The position numbers and the translations under genes are program-made. A stretch of 64,000 nt of DNA from an uncultured Eubacteriales bacterium. Lineage in GTDB: Bacteria; Bacillota; Clostridia; Christensenellales; CAG-138. Positions 1-8,946 of the stretch are shown piece by piece. How positions within the stretch are numbered: the first letter of the stretch is position 1; every line of letters begins with the position of its first letter. The notes below the pieces were generated by a model that made no database searches, had not been told where the DNA came from, and saw nothing but the letters and a program-made list of their open reading frames with translations. The stretch is taken from contig UQGA01000005.1 in assembly GCA_900540495.1 (NCBI GenBank), forward strand, positions 50,750 to 114,749, in the 5' to 3' direction.

Positions 1-17
1 CAAAACCAAAAAACGGA

Positions 18-41
18 AAGCCCCCGATCGGGGGCTTTTTT
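18..41. terminator. Rho-independent terminator, bidirectional
   Basis: A GC-rich palindrome (stem of about 8 bp around the centre GATC) is followed by six T on the plus strand and preceded by an A-rich run, so it has a U-tract in both directions. It lies just beyond the stop of the leftward helicase gene and probably ends that transcript. Confidence 0.85.
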
Positions 42-70
42 GTTCCTGTCGGGCGCGGCCGCCCGCCGTT

Positions 71-3000
71 TCAGAACAGGCGCAACTGCCGGCTGTCGGC
101 AAGGCGGACATGCGCCCGCTCGCAGGCGACGGAGGGCGGAAGCTCCGCAAGAAACGGCGACGGCGGCTCCGGCGCGCAGAGAATCAGCTCGTCCACCGCG
201 CGCGTCATGCCCACATAGAGCAGCCTTCGCTCCTCCTCCCAATCCGCGCATACGCCGTCGCGCGTCAACGGCATCTGCTCCTGCTGCAACCCGGCCAGAA
301 AGACGACCGGAAACTCCAGCCCCTTGCTGCCGTGCAGCGTCATCAGCCGTACCGCGCCGGAGGCGTACGCCTTGCCGGCGGCGCGCCGCAGGTCGGCCTC
401 CTCGCCGAGCGCCAGCATGCGCAGGAAGTCCGCCATGCGCGCATGGTACGCGGCCATGCCGGTCAACCGGTCGAACGCATCGCGGTGCGCGGCGGCCACA
501 CGGCCGGGCGCGGCGGCATACCGTTCGAGCAGGCGGCGGGGCGGCTCCCGCGCGACAAGCGGGCCAAGCAGCGCCGCATCGGCCGCAAACGCCGGCGGAC
601 ATGCCGCGTCAGCGAGCGCGTCGGCGGGCGCAACGCCGGCCGCAATCCGGGCCGTCACGCATTGGCACAGGGCCTCCGACGCCGGCGGGGACACGCCATA
701 GGTCTGCGTCAGGCAGGCGGCGAGCGTCCCGGGCGCGTCCGGCGACAACAGCCAGCGGAACAGCGCAAGCGAGCGCTGCACCGCCTCGTCGCAAAGCGCG
801 TCGTCACGGCCGGAAACCACGCACGGGATGCCGTCATGGCGCAGGCATTCCTCGATGCGCGCCAACTGCCGCCGCGTGCGGCACAGCACCGCCATGTCCG
901 AAAACGGGCGGGCGACCGTCGACGCCGCGCTGTTCATATCCACGCCGCCGGCCAGGCGCGCAATCTCCTTTGCGATCCAGACGCCCTCGCCGAGCGGCCC
1001 GTCCATGCGGACGAGGCGCGCCGGCGCGCCCGATTGACGCGCCGCCTCCAGGCGGCGCGCGCCGCCGGGGTTGTGCGCGATTACCGCAAGCGCCGCCGAA
1101 AGAATCTCCGGCGTGGCGCGGTAGCTGCGCCCAAGCGGAAGCGTGGTCAACGGCACGGCCTCCGCCAGCTCGGCAAAGCAGCGGGCGCTTGCGCCGCGAA
1201 AACCGTAGATCGACTGATCGGGGTCGCCGATGACGAACAGGCTCTCCCCGCCGGCGCTCCATTTGCGGACAAGGCGGCGCTGCACCTCGTTCACGTCCTG
1301 AAACTCGTCCACCAGCAGATGCGCAAAGCGCGCCGGCGGCGCGCCGGGCAGCGCCAGCGCGTCGAGCAGCAAACCATCCAGATCGCGCGCCCCGCACGCG
1401 GCGAGCGCCGCCGTATACGCCGCTGCAAGCGCGGCCTCGTCCGGCGTGGCCGCAACGCCGCCACACCGCACGCGGGAGACGGCTTCGGCGGTACGCTGCG
1501 CGTCGAACGGGAGGCCCGCTTCCCGCGCCGCGCTGGCCATGAGCGCCGCCGCTTCCTCCGCCGCAAGCAGAGGGCGCCGGTCGAGCAGCTCCAGGCAGAC
1601 GGCGTGGAACGTCCCCACCGTGATCCGCTCCGCCGCCGCGCCAAGGCGCGCCCGCAGACGCTCCCGCAGTTCCGCCGCCGCCAGGTTCGTAAACGTAACC
1701 GCCGTGATATGGCCCGGATCGACCCCCCGCGTCTCCACCAGATAGGAGATGCGCGCCACAAGCGTACCGGTCTTGCCCGCGCCCGGACCCGCGAGCACGG
1801 CGACGGCAGGCTCTTCCGCCCGCACGGCGCGCAGCTGCGCATCATCCGGCACAAACGCCGGCCGCTGCGCCGTCGTCTGGAAACACGGTTCCGGCGCCGC
1901 TTTGACAGCGGCTTTCACCGGCCGGGCAGGCTTTACAGCCGGTTGCGCCGCCGGCATGGCGAACAGCGCCGCCTGGCCGCTTAGCGCCGCGCGCTCGGCC
2001 TCGTCGAACAGGCGGATCACGCCGTATTCCCCATCGTACCCGGCCAACCGCTCCACCCGCCCCTCCCGCAGGCGGCGCACGCCCTCCGCCACGCACGGCC
2101 CGGCCGCGCGCGCAATGTTCTCCACGGCCGCTTCGCGCAAGATGTAAAACTCGTTGCCGAGCGTGCCGAGCAGCCGCTCATACCGCTGCTGCACGCCCCT
2201 GGCCGTCACCGACGCGCCGATGGAAGCGGCGATGACCTCCGGCAGCGGCACGAGCCGCTCAAACGGCTTTGCCCGCCCGGGCCGCGCGCCGGCCGGGCGG
2301 TCGGCCAGCGCCTCTACCCGGTGTTCCACCCCGACGGTCACGCGCCCGCCGCAGACCGGGCAGCGGCCGCCGAGCCGTTCCGTTTCGGCCGGGGTCAGCC
2401 GCACGCCGCAGGCGCGGTGCCCGTCCAGATGGTACTTGCCCTCCTCGGGAAAAAACTCGATGGTGCCCGCAAAGCCGTCGCCGGTCTCCAGGGCCGCCCG
2501 GAGCGCCGGATAGGCGGGCGGCACATCCAGCAGGTTGGCTTCGCGGCCAAGGCGCGCGGGAGAATGGGCGTCGGAGTTGGAAACGAGCGTAAAGCGGTCG
2601 AGCGCAGAGACGCGCCAGTTCATCGGCGGATCGGACGAGAGGCCGGTCTCGAGCGCGTGGATCTCGCCGGCCAGGTCGCCGAAACACGCCTCAATCGTAT
2701 CGAAGCCCGAAAAGGCGCCAAAGAGCGAAAAGTGCGGCGTCCAGATGTGCGCGGGGATGAAGACGGCCGCCGGGCACGTGTCGAGCGTGATCTCCAGCAG
2801 GTCGCGGCTGTCAAGGCCGAGGATCGGGCGCCCGTCGGAGCGGATGTTGCCGATGCGCTCCAGCCGGGCGGCAAGGGCGTCCGCCTCGTCGAGCCCGGGC
2901 AGCAGGATCAGGTTGTGTACCTTGCGCGTGCGACCGTCCCGCTTGTAGATGCTGCTGATTTCGCCGGTCACGACAAAGCGAACGGGCGCGTCCGCCCCGT

Positions 3001-3235
3001 CCGGCCCGGCGGTACCGTCCGGCAGGCGCAGCTCGCGCCGGAGCGCGTACAGCCCGTCGCCGGCCGGTTCCAGCGCCTCGCGCAACGCCTGCCGCCAGGC
3101 GGGATGCGTAAAATCGCCCGTACCGACGAGGCCGATGCCCTTGCGCCGGGCCCACAGATCGAGGTTGGGCGCGTCGCAGGCGCGGCTGGTCGCGCGGGAA
3201 TAGGCGGAATGGATGTGCAGGTCTGCAATGAGCAT
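71..3235 (-). CDS. EndoQ-like PHP nuclease fused to UvrD-family helicase
   Basis: A 1054-residue fusion. Residues 1 to about 420 are a PHP-type metallohydrolase of the endonuclease Q/TIGR00375 family: DLHIH at 5-9, GTGDFTHP at 38-45, SNSDAHS at 219-225, and a Cys-rich zinc site (C276, C292, C295). Residues about 456-1054 are an SF1A helicase: Walker A GPGAGKT (483-489), DEFQDV (motif II), GDPDQSIYGFRG (motif III), TLHGSKGLEF (motif V) and LLYVGMTRA (motif VI). EndoQ enzymes nick DNA 5' of deaminated bases. The fusion suggests that a cut at a damaged base is coupled to strand unwinding in repair, which is inference. The ATG at 3235 is chosen because GGAGG lies 9 bases upstream and the PHP domain begins there; a longer in-frame extension has no support. 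A leftward promoter lies at 3288-3316. Confidence 0.9.
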   Translation of the reverse strand: MLIADLHIHSAYSRATSRACDAPNLDLWARRKGIGLVGTGDFTHPAWRQALREALEPAGDGLYALRRELRLPDGTAGPDGADAPVRFVVTGEISSIYKRDGRTRKVHNLILLPGLDEADALAARLERIGNIRSDGRPILGLDSRDLLEITLDTCPAAVFIPAHIWTPHFSLFGAFSGFDTIEACFGDLAGEIHALETGLSSDPPMNWRVSALDRFTLVSNSDAHSPARLGREANLLDVPPAYPALRAALETGDGFAGTIEFFPEEGKYHLDGHRACGVRLTPAETERLGGRCPVCGGRVTVGVEHRVEALADRPAGARPGRAKPFERLVPLPEVIAASIGASVTARGVQQRYERLLGTLGNEFYILREAAVENIARAAGPCVAEGVRRLREGRVERLAGYDGEYGVIRLFDEAERAALSGQAALFAMPAAQPAVKPARPVKAAVKAAPEPCFQTTAQRPAFVPDDAQLRAVRAEEPAVAVLAGPGAGKTGTLVARISYLVETRGVDPGHITAVTFTNLAAAELRERLRARLGAAAERITVGTFHAVCLELLDRRPLLAAEEAAALMASAAREAGLPFDAQRTAEAVSRVRCGGVAATPDEAALAAAYTAALAACGARDLDGLLLDALALPGAPPARFAHLLVDEFQDVNEVQRRLVRKWSAGGESLFVIGDPDQSIYGFRGASARCFAELAEAVPLTTLPLGRSYRATPEILSAALAVIAHNPGGARRLEAARQSGAPARLVRMDGPLGEGVWIAKEIARLAGGVDMNSAASTVARPFSDMAVLCRTRRQLARIEECLRHDGIPCVVSGRDDALCDEAVQRSLALFRWLLSPDAPGTLAACLTQTYGVSPPASEALCQCVTARIAAGVAPADALADAACPPAFAADAALLGPLVAREPPRRLLERYAAAPGRVAAAHRDAFDRLTGMAAYHARMADFLRMLALGEEADLRRAAGKAYASGAVRLMTLHGSKGLEFPVVFLAGLQQEQMPLTRDGVCADWEEERRLLYVGMTRAVDELILCAPEPPSPFLAELPPSVACERAHVRLADSRQLRLF

Positions 3236-3287
3236 CGGGCGCCTCCGAACAGGGCGGGAGGCGTGCCTCCCGGCGGGGTGTACCCCT

Positions 3288-3316
3288 ATTTTAGCCCAAC
3301 CGCACCGCTGCCGCAA
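3288..3316 (-). promoter_or_regulatory. Sigma-70 type promoter for the nuclease-helicase gene
   Basis: On the minus strand, TTGCGG (3311-3316) and TAAAAT (3288-3293) are separated by 17 bases, about 50 bases before the start codon. Confidence 0.6.
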
Positions 3317-3329
3317 GTCCCGACGGCAG

Positions 3330-3345
3330 GTGACAAATTCGTCAC
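3330..3345. promoter_or_regulatory. Inverted repeat GTGAC-N6-GTCAC, operator candidate
   Basis: A perfect 5-bp inverted repeat with a 6-base AT-rich spacer sits between the divergent helicase and VanZ promoters. A regulator site is inferred from position and symmetry only. Confidence 0.35.
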
Positions 3346-3399
3346 AGATTCTTTGCCGGATCTTAAGAGTTCTTTCATGGCGCGTACAAAAGCGGCTGG

Positions 3400-3405
3400 T
3401 ATCAT
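3400..3405 (+). promoter_or_regulatory. Extended -10 promoter for the VanZ-like gene
   Basis: TATCAT preceded by TGG forms an extended -10 box. The -35 region is poor. The predicted leader is about 25 bases and contains AGGAGGT. Confidence 0.45.
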
Positions 3406-3434
3406 GGGAGCATCCCAAACAGGAGGTGCCTGCC

Positions 3435-4040
3435 ATGTTGACCAGCGTGTTATCCGCCCTGCCGACGGCCGCCGCCATGGCGCTGCTCTGCTACAGCCCC
3501 TATGCCGTGGGGCTTTGGGCGGAAGGACGCCGCCTGCCGCTTGTGCGGCATGCGGCGCTGTATACGCTCACGGGCGCTTTCCTCATGCTGTTCTACGTGA
3601 CGATCCTGTGGACGGGCCTGCCCGGCGACCTTTCGCGCGTGGCGCGCGTGCTGAACCTCCTGCCGTTTGCCTGGGTGGCAAATCCCTATACGATGGGGCC
3701 GGCGCACATGGCCGCGCAGCTGCTGCTCAACATCGTGATGTTCCTGCCGTTCGGGGCGCTGCTGCCGGTCGCCTTTCGGCGGCTGCGGCGCTTCCCCGCC
3801 ACCGCGCTCGCGTGCCTCTGCCTGACGCTGGCCGTTGAAACCGCGCAATACTTCATCGGGCGCTGCGCGGACGTTGACGACGTGCTGCTCAATGCCCTGG
3901 GGGGCATGGCCGGCTATGCGCTGTTCGCCCGCCTGCAAAGCGCCTCCGGCCGCTCGGCCTGGTTCGCCGCGCTGTGCGGAACGGCGCCCGAGGACGCCGC
4001 CGCGCCGGGCGCAACGGCCGTCGTCGCCGAGCGTTGGTGA
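3435..4040 (+). CDS. VanZ-like membrane protein
   Basis: A 201-residue membrane protein with about five hydrophobic segments and the VanZ-family pattern: a polar loop leading to NLLPF, then the NIVMFLPFG segment, and a late ETAQYF...DVDDVLLNALGG region. VanZ itself gives low-level teicoplanin resistance, but most family members have no known role. The ATG at 3435 is fixed by AGGAGGT seven bases upstream. The gene stands alone, divergent from the helicase and convergent with the anti-sigma-like gene, whose stop is 14 bases away with no terminator between them. Confidence 0.85.
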   Translation: MLTSVLSALPTAAAMALLCYSPYAVGLWAEGRRLPLVRHAALYTLTGAFLMLFYVTILWTGLPGDLSRVARVLNLLPFAWVANPYTMGPAHMAAQLLLNIVMFLPFGALLPVAFRRLRRFPATALACLCLTLAVETAQYFIGRCADVDDVLLNALGGMAGYALFARLQSASGRSAWFAALCGTAPEDAAAPGATAVVAERW

Positions 4041-4053
4041 GCATCCACGAGCG

Positions 4054-5688
4054 CTATGCGGTCACGCCGATGGCCAGCAGGATCGTCCCGTCCTGCGCGC
4101 CGGGCGCGCGCTCCGTCGCCTCGGTGACGGGGATTGCTTCCGGCGTGACGGTCGGTTCCGGGGTGGGATGCGGCGCATCGCTGCCGTACGGGCGCATGGC
4201 GCACACATCCATCGGCAGCAGCCGGATTGCAACCGCATAGCGATTGCCGCTTCCCCTGTCGTTGTTTAACCACGCGCAGACCGTCTCCAAATCGCCGATA
4301 CAGGCCGGCTCGGATGCGCCGTCATCGAGCCGGTAAACCGCAAAGCCGTCCTCGACGATCGTGCCGCCGAGCGCAAAGGGATTGAGGTTGGACAGCTGAT
4401 CCGGCGCGATCCAGCCCATCCGGGACGCATCGATGGCCGCGCGGAGCTCGTCCGCAATCCGCCCGTCCCCGTCCAGCCGATCAACCGGGAGAAGGGAAAC
4501 CGCCTCCCCCGCCGCCAGCAGCATGGGCGATGCGCCGCCGTCCGCATCCGCGTACAACAGCGTCAGGCCGTTGTCCCGCAGCAGGCGCGTCGTAACCGTG
4601 GAGTAGGCGTGCCGGGCGGCCTCCTCGCGCGTCATGCCATCCGCCAGCGCGGCGTCGGCATACGTCCGGAGCAGAGCATAGCAGGGGTTGTCCTGCAACG
4701 GCTCTACGCCCACGATCTGGCCCGACTGCGGGTTGAACGTAAGCGCATACGTCTCCTCCATCGTACAGCCGCAGGCGGCCTCCACCCGGCAGGTATAGTC
4801 GATGCGGAGATACCCGTAATCAACGGAAACCGGCTCCCCGCCCGTACAGTCCGTGAGCACATAGGCGTTCTGCGCAAGCGCGCCGCCGTCATACAGCGTC
4901 TGCCAGAGCTCCATTTCATGGAACCAGAGCATGGTCTGCTCGGTTGTGAGCGCCGGAACGACAAACTCCGAAGCGGCGCCGCCGGAGCGGACCCCCATGC
5001 GAATGTCATAGTATGCCCGCAGCGCCTGCTCGGCGGCGGTATCATACCGTTTGCGGGCGGTCGTCTGCGCCTGCTGCGTCGGCGGCGCGTCATCCGAAAC
5101 GGCCGGCTCGCCCAAAGTCGGGACAGGGGTGGCGGTGACGGGGGGAGGTTCCGGGGTCGGGGAGAGCGTTGGCTCCGTCTCGACCGGTTCCAGCTCAAGG
5201 ATGCGGAAAGCGCCGTCCTCTCCCACCATTTCGATTTGCAGCGTGCGCGTTTCACACGGCGCGCCGTCCTCCCCCAACAGGGATACGGATGCATATACCA
5301 GGTACGTCCGCTCCCTGCAGCTTACGCTGAGGTCGACGACGGAGACCGCCATGCCGTCGCACCTAACCTGCGCCTCGATTGCGGCGCGAATGGCCGCAAA
5401 CGTATCCATGGCCGCTGCCGGGGACGGCTGCACCGCGCAGATCACCCGGTGATCGTCCCTGCGCGCCCTGTCCCGCAGCGTGGGCACGATCAGCGCAGCC
5501 ACAAACAGGGCCGCAAACGAAGCCGCGCATACGTACGCCGCCGCCACGCTCGGTCTGATGCGGCGCCGGCGCACCCGGCCGCCGCGCACCTCGTTGAGCG
5601 CATCGTCCACCCGGTTGGCAAAGGAACCGGGCATCGACGGAAACAGCCCTTCCAGGTTTGTCTCGGGGTCCGGCTTCCCGTTTTTCAT
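4054..5688 (-). CDS. Membrane anti-sigma-like protein paired with an ECF sigma factor
   Basis: A 544-residue protein with a short cytoplasmic N-terminus of anti-sigma type (a PSMPGSFANRVDDAL stretch), a basic segment and one transmembrane helix at about residues 48-70. An extracytoplasmic region follows, with a Pro/Thr-rich linker near 165-190 and a second PTPEPT stretch near the C-terminus. It overlaps the sigma gene by ATGA, the typical arrangement of a sigma/anti-sigma pair. I see no zinc-binding HxxxCxxC motif. The ATG at 5688 is preferred over the GTG at 5694 because AGGAGGT is 8 bases from ATG but only 2 from GTG. The anti-sigma role is inferred from position and topology; the extracellular domain is not recognised. 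Confidence 0.65.
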   Translation of the reverse strand: MKNGKPDPETNLEGLFPSMPGSFANRVDDALNEVRGGRVRRRRIRPSVAAAYVCAASFAALFVAALIVPTLRDRARRDDHRVICAVQPSPAAAMDTFAAIRAAIEAQVRCDGMAVSVVDLSVSCRERTYLVYASVSLLGEDGAPCETRTLQIEMVGEDGAFRILELEPVETEPTLSPTPEPPPVTATPVPTLGEPAVSDDAPPTQQAQTTARKRYDTAAEQALRAYYDIRMGVRSGGAASEFVVPALTTEQTMLWFHEMELWQTLYDGGALAQNAYVLTDCTGGEPVSVDYGYLRIDYTCRVEAACGCTMEETYALTFNPQSGQIVGVEPLQDNPCYALLRTYADAALADGMTREEAARHAYSTVTTRLLRDNGLTLLYADADGGASPMLLAAGEAVSLLPVDRLDGDGRIADELRAAIDASRMGWIAPDQLSNLNPFALGGTIVEDGFAVYRLDDGASEPACIGDLETVCAWLNNDRGSGNRYAVAIRLLPMDVCAMRPYGSDAPHPTPEPTVTPEAIPVTEATERAPGAQDGTILLAIGVTA

Positions 5689-6167
5689 GCCCACCGACCT
5701 CCTTTCTCCAGCTTATGTCTGAGCTGCTCGCGTCCGCGCGCGAGCCTGCTCTTGATCGTCCCCGTCGGCTCGCCCACGATCTGTGCGATCTCCTGGACGC
5801 CGTACCCCTCATAATAGAAGAGCGTCAACGCGAGCCGGGTGTTCGCGGGCAGTTGCCGAAACGCCAGTTGCAGATCCAGATCCGGCATCGGCGGCTCGAC
5901 CGCCTCGGTATCCTGCAACGGATCGAACAGCATTCGCTTTCGTCGGATGCTGAAGCACTCGTTTTTCAGGATGCGCAGCATCCAGGAGCGGAACCCGTCC
6001 CGGTTTTGCAGCGACCCGAGATAGCGGAAAGCGCGCAACACCGCGGAAGCCGCTGCATCCTCGCAGTCGGCCTCACAATGCAGGATCGCATAGGCCACGC
6101 GAAACATCGCGGGCTTGAGCTGTTCGACCTGCTCGCAAAACCAATCGGCGTCGCTCGGGCCAACCAT
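5685..6167 (-). CDS. ECF-type RNA polymerase sigma factor
   Basis: About 160 residues. Sigma region 2 covers roughly residues 15-85 (the AYAILH...AFRYLGSL...FRSWMLRILKNE signature). Region 4 is at about 100-155, with LPANTRLALTLFYYEGYGVQ and the helix-turn-helix QEIAQIVGEPTGTIKSRL. It directs core polymerase to a small regulon, probably for envelope stress or an extracellular signal sensed by the downstream membrane partner. A GTG at 6200 would add 11 residues, but the ATG at 6167 has a GAGAGGAG site about 10 bases upstream. A possible autoregulated ECF promoter is listed separately. Confidence 0.85.
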   Translation of the reverse strand: MVGPSDADWFCEQVEQLKPAMFRVAYAILHCEADCEDAAASAVLRAFRYLGSLQNRDGFRSWMLRILKNECFSIRRKRMLFDPLQDTEAVEPPMPDLDLQLAFRQLPANTRLALTLFYYEGYGVQEIAQIVGEPTGTIKSRLARGREQLRHKLEKGGRWA

Positions 6168-6208
6168 CCCTGGCAAACTCCTCTCCCTGTAATTCCCCAC
6201 TTACTAAA

Positions 6209-6236
6209 TAGACTGTGATTTTTCGGAAATGGTTGC
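6209..6236 (-). promoter_or_regulatory. Candidate autoregulated ECF promoter
   Basis: Leftward, GCAACC (rc of 6231-6236) and GTCTA (rc of 6209-6213) are separated by 17 bases. This resembles the AAC / CGTC layout that ECF sigma factors recognise, and it lies directly upstream of the ECF gene. Confidence 0.35.
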
Positions 6237-6324
6237 AATTATTTGGGGGACGAATTGTGAACTTTTGGGTGCGCACAGGGAGCGGCGAAACCGCCGCCCC
6301 GCAAACGACATCTGTTTCCGGCCC

Positions 6325-6729
6325 TTACAGCAGGCCCTGTTGCTTGAGCGCCGCCTCCAACGCATCGGCCGCCAGCTCGACCGTGGTCAGGCAGCGCGTC
6401 TCGCGGGATTTGAGCCGCGGCGCGATCTCGCGGCATTCCACGGCGCCAAGCTTTTCCCTGAGCGCCGCAACGCAGTCGGCGCACGCCTTGCGAAAGCCCG
6501 GCGTCTCATGCGCGCATGGCCCCACCATCAGGTGGGACAGCACCGCGACCGCACTGCACACCGCCCCGCACGTCCGCCCACAGCCAAAGCCGCCGCCAAA
6601 CCCGGCCACCAGCCGAAACGACTCCGGCGGCAGCCCGAGCGACAGCGCCTCGTCCGCCGCGCGCAGCAGCGCCTCGGCACAGTTGTTATTCTGTTCAAGA
6701 TAATACTTCGGCACCAGTTCGCGGATCAT
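6325..6729 (-). CDS. C_GCAxxG_C_C family putative redox protein
   Basis: A 134-residue protein. Its spaced cysteines define the C_GCAxxG_C_C family: NNCAEALL near residue 20, then GGGFGCGRTCGAVCSA, and later CAHE, CADC and VEC cysteines. Members are small, probably redox-active proteins; some are linked to metal or disulfide chemistry, but the reaction is unknown. The ATG at 6729 is chosen over a GTG nine bases upstream because GGAGG lies 8 bases before it. The gene appears monocistronic, in the same orientation as its neighbours. Confidence 0.85.
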   Translation of the reverse strand: MIRELVPKYYLEQNNNCAEALLRAADEALSLGLPPESFRLVAGFGGGFGCGRTCGAVCSAVAVLSHLMVGPCAHETPGFRKACADCVAALREKLGAVECREIAPRLKSRETRCLTTVELAADALEAALKQQGLL

Positions 6730-6852
6730 ACGCCGCACCTCCCCGCCATTCGCGCTTTTTCATCGTATTCTATATCATACCCGGAACTGGCCCCGCCGTC
6801 AATGCACCGGGCGCGGCGCGGCGGGAAGGGGCCGTTCCCCGCCCCCGCCCGC

Positions 6853-7335
6853 TCAGGTATCCAGCTCGAAATAGTACAGGGTGTTTGCGGCCCGGTCGTA
6901 TACCGCGACCGTAACGTTGAAGGAATACCGGTCGAACAGCGCCGCATCCGAAAACGGATCGTCGCTTTGGCTGTGGCGGTCCAGCACGTACCACCATCCA
7001 TCCGTCACGGCCAGCGGACGTTCCCCCGCCCCGTCCGGCAGGCAGCCGTCAAACAGCCGCCGGACGTTCTCCGTCAGCGGCAGCGGCCGCCAGCCCGGCG
7101 CCTCCGCCAGCGCCGCGGCGAGCGCGGCGCCATCCGCTTCCGAAAAAACCAGCGTGGCCACGACCGTGCCGTCGCCATGAAAGCCGCCATGGTCGTCCGT
7201 ATACGACACGGCCGTCGCCGCCGGCAGGGAAACGCCCAGCGCGCGGCCGATCCGCCGTTCCGGCGACGCGGCGCAACCGGCCGGCAGCGCGCAGGCCAGC
7301 AGCAGCGCAAGCAAGATCCAAACCCGCCGCTTCAT
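6853..7335 (-). CDS. Small lipoprotein of unknown function
   Basis: A 160-residue protein with a basic N-terminus (KRRVW), a hydrophobic stretch and a PAGC lipobox near residue 21, so it is predicted to be a membrane-anchored extracytoplasmic lipoprotein. The mature part has no motif I recognise; it ends in a beta-rich Val/Tyr/Phe pattern. It begins 13 bases after the stop of the DUF4173 gene and is likely cotranscribed with it. The ATG at 7335 has AGGAGG about 10 bases upstream. Confidence 0.65.
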   Translation of the reverse strand: MKRRVWILLALLLACALPAGCAASPERRIGRALGVSLPAATAVSYTDDHGGFHGDGTVVATLVFSEADGAALAAALAEAPGWRPLPLTENVRRLFDGCLPDGAGERPLAVTDGWWYVLDRHSQSDDPFSDAALFDRYSFNVTVAVYDRAANTLYYFELDT

Positions 7336-7348
7336 GCGTCTCAACCTC

Positions 7349-8668
7349 CTATCCATGCAGCGCCGCGTTGTAGCGGCCGATCAGCGCCGCCCAGTCGGGT
7401 AGATACAGCGCCGCGTACCAGTACAGCAGCGCGACGCCCATGACCCGCGTCAGCGGCAACCGTGTCTTGACCAGCCGCACCGCCGTGAGCGCCGTGAGCA
7501 CCGCCAGATACGCCATCAGCCACAGCGACAGGATGCGCCGCATCGTCAGCCCGTAAGCGCCGACGTAGAGCAGCAGCCGAAGCACCGCAGAGGCGAGCAG
7601 CAGCGCGGTTGAGAGCAGCAACAGCCACTCGCACAGCCGCAACACCCCGGTTTGCGCGCCGTAGCGCACCGAGAGCGCGAGCAGCGTAAAGTTGATGAGC
7701 GATACGGCGACCAGCTCCCGAAACCCTGCGTTGGCGTACTCCGAATAGGTATACGCCTGCGGCAACACGCCGCCGAACAGGTATGAGAACTGCAGCCCGA
7801 GAAACAGCGCATACGCCAGCAGCGGCAGCGCCATGGCCACAAGGAGCGTGGTCGCGCTCCAAACCGCGTCCGGCAACGGCCCGAGCGGCGGCAGGCGGTG
7901 CCGGCCGCCATACAGGAAGGAATAGACCGGCAGCGCCACCGCCAACACAATCGCCAGCGTGCGCAGGCAGGCGCCGACTTGAACGCCGTCGAGCAGGGCG
8001 CACAGCAGCGCATCCATGCGCGCGTCCGCCCGCCGCAGCAGCGTGAGCACCAGCAGCAGCAGCGGGACCCCTGCCAGCAGGCCGATCAGCACCGGCCGGA
8101 GCGCACCGCCAAGCCGCCCGTCCCTGCCCCGCAGCACCGCCTGCACCGCGCCGAAAAAGCGCCCGATCGATGAAAACGGCAGCACAAAAAAACCGTAGAT
8201 CAGCCCGAGCACCGCCATGCCCTCGCGCCCGGCCGGAACGTCGTACAGCACGAACACCGCGTACAGCATCAGTGTGCACGGGATTGCCAGCAGGCCGGGA
8301 AACATCATCCAGCCCATGTAATCCAGCTCCGCCTGATACGGCAGCAGCACCAGCAGCGCCGCCGCCGCGCCGAGCACGAGCCACGCCGTGGCGTTGCGCC
8401 GCGCGCGCGGCCATTGCCAGACGAGGAAAACGAGCGTGAACGCCGCCCAGAATGCGCTGTAGGACCACAGCGCCTCCGCAAGCGGTATCGCGCGGCACGC
8501 CGCGCCAAGCGCCAGCGCCGCCAGAACCAGCCGCTTTTCGGCCGCGCCGTATATCGGTTGCGCGCCCGGCACGGGCGGCAGCGGCGCCGTCTTCTCCGCC
8601 TCCGAAAACGGCCCTGTCTGCGCACCGCCGGCCGGCGGCGCACAACGCATTTTTCTTCGCTCCTCCAT
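7349..8668 (-). CDS. DUF4173 multi-pass membrane protein
   Basis: A 439-residue protein with about ten or more hydrophobic helices. The DUF4173 (DUF4153-related) signature is visible as YSEYANAGFRELV, followed by VSLINF. The molecular function of this family is not established; in Bacillota it often sits beside small regulators or lipoproteins, as here. The start at 8668 is supported by AAAGGAGGAG just upstream. The N-terminal 40 residues are polar and probably cytoplasmic. Confidence 0.8.
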   Translation of the reverse strand: MEERRKMRCAPPAGGAQTGPFSEAEKTAPLPPVPGAQPIYGAAEKRLVLAALALGAACRAIPLAEALWSYSAFWAAFTLVFLVWQWPRARRNATAWLVLGAAAALLVLLPYQAELDYMGWMMFPGLLAIPCTLMLYAVFVLYDVPAGREGMAVLGLIYGFFVLPFSSIGRFFGAVQAVLRGRDGRLGGALRPVLIGLLAGVPLLLLVLTLLRRADARMDALLCALLDGVQVGACLRTLAIVLAVALPVYSFLYGGRHRLPPLGPLPDAVWSATTLLVAMALPLLAYALFLGLQFSYLFGGVLPQAYTYSEYANAGFRELVAVSLINFTLLALSVRYGAQTGVLRLCEWLLLLSTALLLASAVLRLLLYVGAYGLTMRRILSLWLMAYLAVLTALTAVRLVKTRLPLTRVMGVALLYWYAALYLPDWAALIGRYNAALHG

Positions 8669-8713
8669 GGTCTCCTCCTTTGCCCCGACGTCCGCCGGCA
8701 GACCCGCCGGCGC

Positions 8714-8935
8714 TCAGCCCTCCTGCTGCGCCGCGTCCGGCACGTATTCGAGCAGGTCGGACGGCTGGCAATCCAGCGCGCGGCAGATGGCATCCAGCGT
8801 CGTAAACCGGATAGCCCGGCACTTGTTATTCTTCAGGATGGACAGGTTGGCCAGCGTGATATCCACCCGGGCGGCCAGCTCGCCGAGCGAGACGTGCCGC
8901 TTTGCCATCATCACATCAAGATTCACACGGATCAC
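8714..8935 (-). CDS. HTH (Xre/YozG-type) transcriptional regulator
   Basis: A 73-residue single-domain helix-turn-helix protein. The core SLGELAARVDITLANLSILK, followed by FTTLDAICRALDCQPSDLL, is the short Xre-type fold that accompanies DUF2975 genes in Bacillota. GTG at 8935 is the start, with GGAGG six bases upstream. It begins 11 bases after the DUF2975 stop, so the two form an operon. It probably represses its own promoter at 9435-9463, where AT-rich direct repeats occur (inference). Confidence 0.85.
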   Translation of the reverse strand: MIRVNLDVMMAKRHVSLGELAARVDITLANLSILKNNKCRAIRFTTLDAICRALDCQPSDLLEYVPDAAQQEG

Positions 8936-8946
8936 GGCGCGCCTCC

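Noticed and set aside
40..3838. Several long plus-strand open frames over the EndoQ-helicase gene
   Set aside because: Arg/Pro/Ala-rich low-complexity translations without motifs; the minus frame holds a coherent two-domain enzyme.
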